Of a stretch of 34,898 bases of DNA, positions 33,771 to 34,898 are shown in pieces. The number at the start of each line of letters is the position of its first letter. Within the stretch, counting starts at the first letter, position 1. The stretch comes from SAR324 cluster bacterium. GTDB taxonomy: Bacteria > SAR324 > NAC60-12. Made by a program: the position numbers and the translations under genes. The stretch covers positions 1 to 34,898 of the forward strand of contig JADGAV010000047.1 in NCBI GenBank assembly GCA_015231825.1, given 5' to 3'. The notes under the pieces were generated by a model, which was not told the origin of the DNA, searched no databases, and worked only from the letters and a program-made list of their open reading frames with translations.

Positions 33771-34898
33771 TTCCCTGGACAGCAATACCAAAAAAACCCG
33801 GGTCATGGTCCTCGGCGTTGGCGCTTTTGCTCATTCGATGATGAGCATTTTGCAGGAAAACGGGGCGGATGTCTGCTGCTATCTGACGCGTGATTATGGA
33901 CACTACGGACCCGCATCCGTTGGTCAAACCTGGTTGTATTCCAACATCCCCTCTCCTCTTCCCCTCATCGAGGAATTTCAGCCAGATTTCATTATTCCGA
34001 TGTCGCTTGATTGGCATACGGAATCCTGGGCCTCGGAGCTTTTAAAAATCAAGGTTCCTATTCTTTGTCCAAGCGGAGAGGCTCTTCGCATAGAAGCAGA
34101 ACGCCAGTTTGCCGAACAGCTCTGTCGACATTCAGGAATACCGTTTCCCCATTCTTTTACCGTCCGTAATCGTTTAGAAGCACTAGCATTGTTGGAAAAA
34201 GACCCGCGCCCATATGTTTTAAAAAATCCGTTCTGTTCCCCCAATAGTCCAATTCATACGATCGTTTGCGAATCTCCAGAAGAGACAAAAGGATGGATGG
34301 ATCGGATAGATTATGCGGAAGGGGTATTTCTGCAGGAATATCTTGGAGTGATTGAAGCCGGTCATTTCGTGTTTGTGAGCAATGGAGAGATTACCAGTTT
34401 GGTCACCAACCAGGAATACAAACGGGCATTTACCGGCAATATGGGCCCTGTCGCCGGAGCCCCTTTGGGAGGTATTGCAGAACAGGATTCAGACGATCGC
34501 TACGGCCTGGCAAAAAATTTGATTCACCCCCTGCTCCCCTGGTTCAAAAAGACTAATTTTCATGGTCCGCTGCAAGTGACTGCAATTCAAAAAGAAGGAA
34601 CATGGCATGTCATCGAGTACAATACCCGGTTGGGAGTCACAACAGGAGCAATCATTTTGCGGATGCTGGAAAACCCACTTGAAGCACTAATGGATGTTGC
34701 CAACAATCGTCCGCTACACCTTCGCTGGAACAAAAAACGTCATTTCGGAGCGACTCTAACTCTGGCGGGTCATGGCTACCCTTATGTGATTCCCACCACT
34801 CCGCGACTGCCCATCACCCAATCGAGTCAAGGCACCTGTGACCTCTGGTGGAATGAAGTGGATCAGGTGGAAAATCAACTTTACACCGCTCATCACAA
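33757..34898 (+). CDS. PurD-like ATP-grasp protein, 5' part (runs off window)
   Basis: The frame is open from the ATG at 33757 to the window end (380 codons, no stop). VMVLGVGAFAHSMMSILQEN is the N-terminal Rossmann-like start, CPSGEALRIEAERQFAEQLC matches the GARS segment before the ATP-grasp fold, and YKRAFTGNMGPVAGAPLGG parallels the PurD stretch HKRAxDGDxGPNTGGMG. VIEYNTRLGVTTG replaces the usual metal-site EFNxRFGDPE. It is therefore a diverged PurD relative rather than a certain phosphoribosylamine-glycine ligase. The start overlaps the TMTC-like gene, implying coupled translation; an ATG at 33805 is an alternative. Confidence 0.75.
   Translation, partial: MKNVSSLDSNTKKTRVMVLGVGAFAHSMMSILQENGADVCCYLTRDYGHYGPASVGQTWLYSNIPSPLPLIEEFQPDFIIPMSLDWHTESWASELLKIKVPILCPSGEALRIEAERQFAEQLCRHSGIPFPHSFTVRNRLEALALLEKDPRPYVLKNPFCSPNSPIHTIVCESPEETKGWMDRIDYAEGVFLQEYLGVIEAGHFVFVSNGEITSLVTNQEYKRAFTGNMGPVAGAPLGGIAEQDSDDRYGLAKNLIHPLLPWFKKTNFHGPLQVTAIQKEGTWHVIEYNTRLGVTTGAIILRMLENPLEALMDVANNRPLHLRWNKKRHFGATLTLAGHGYPYVIPTTPRLPITQSSQGTCDLWWNEVDQVENQLYTAHH

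Noticed and set aside
1..34898. tRNA genes, CRISPR arrays, insertion sequences and prophage modules
   Set aside because: Gaps were scanned by eye for T-loop motifs, regularly spaced direct repeats and transposase or integrase signatures; none was convincing. A tRNAscan and CRISPR search would settle it.

Overview
The window looks like a chromosomal segment of a Gram-negative, flagellated bacterium of moderate GC content. It is dominated by housekeeping genes: hisE, rpmB, pheA, miaB, fmt, an HU/IHF-family gene, fliM, ilvC, rho, rpmE and prfA. Two lipoproteins with lipobox-like cysteines, several Sec signal peptides, FliM and a GspE-type ATPase fit a diderm. Gene content suggests a deltaproteobacterial or SAR324-like lineage, but that is a low-confidence inference from gene content alone. 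I see no rRNA, tRNA, CRISPR array, insertion sequence or prophage module.

Layout: 1-1985 (-) is the 5' part of a large Thr/Ala/Ser-rich lipoprotein that runs off the left edge. An AT-rich, gene-free stretch of about 800 bp follows. Then come hisE and an Old Yellow Enzyme-like oxidoreductase (+), convergent with a two-gene minus-strand unit (a 75-aa protein and a DUF4175-like membrane protein). From 6737 the plus strand carries a lysine-rich secreted protein with about ten 34-37 residue repeats, then rpmB, a monofunctional prephenate dehydratase and a BatC-like TPR protein. miaB (-) is followed by fmt (+), an unknown gene, an EI24/CysZ-like membrane protein overlapping an alpha/beta hydrolase, and an HU/IHF-family gene. 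fliM (-) is divergent from a Nudix hydrolase that is paired with a Bor-like lipoprotein. An unknown 434-aa protein (-) follows.

19929-22617 holds two convergent genes that look like diverged paralogues, both helical/TPR-like with Lys/Ala/Pro-rich N-terminal tails. Next are a response regulator-histidine kinase hybrid, a stand-alone AstA-like arginine N-succinyltransferase, ilvC and a small unknown gene. rho-rpmE-prfA forms a transcription/translation cluster behind a 507-bp leader with two promoter candidates and a C-rich, G-poor rut-like tract. A GspE-type ATPase, a GT-C/TMTC-like membrane protein with a TPR tail, and an overlapping PurD-like ATP-grasp gene cut by the right edge complete the window.

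The most interesting material is the periodic repeat protein (6737-8473), the convergent paralogue pair (19929-22617), the hexapeptide-repeat lipoprotein (1-1985), the coupled GT-C/TPR and PurD-like pair (31968-end), and the possible Rho autoregulatory leader.
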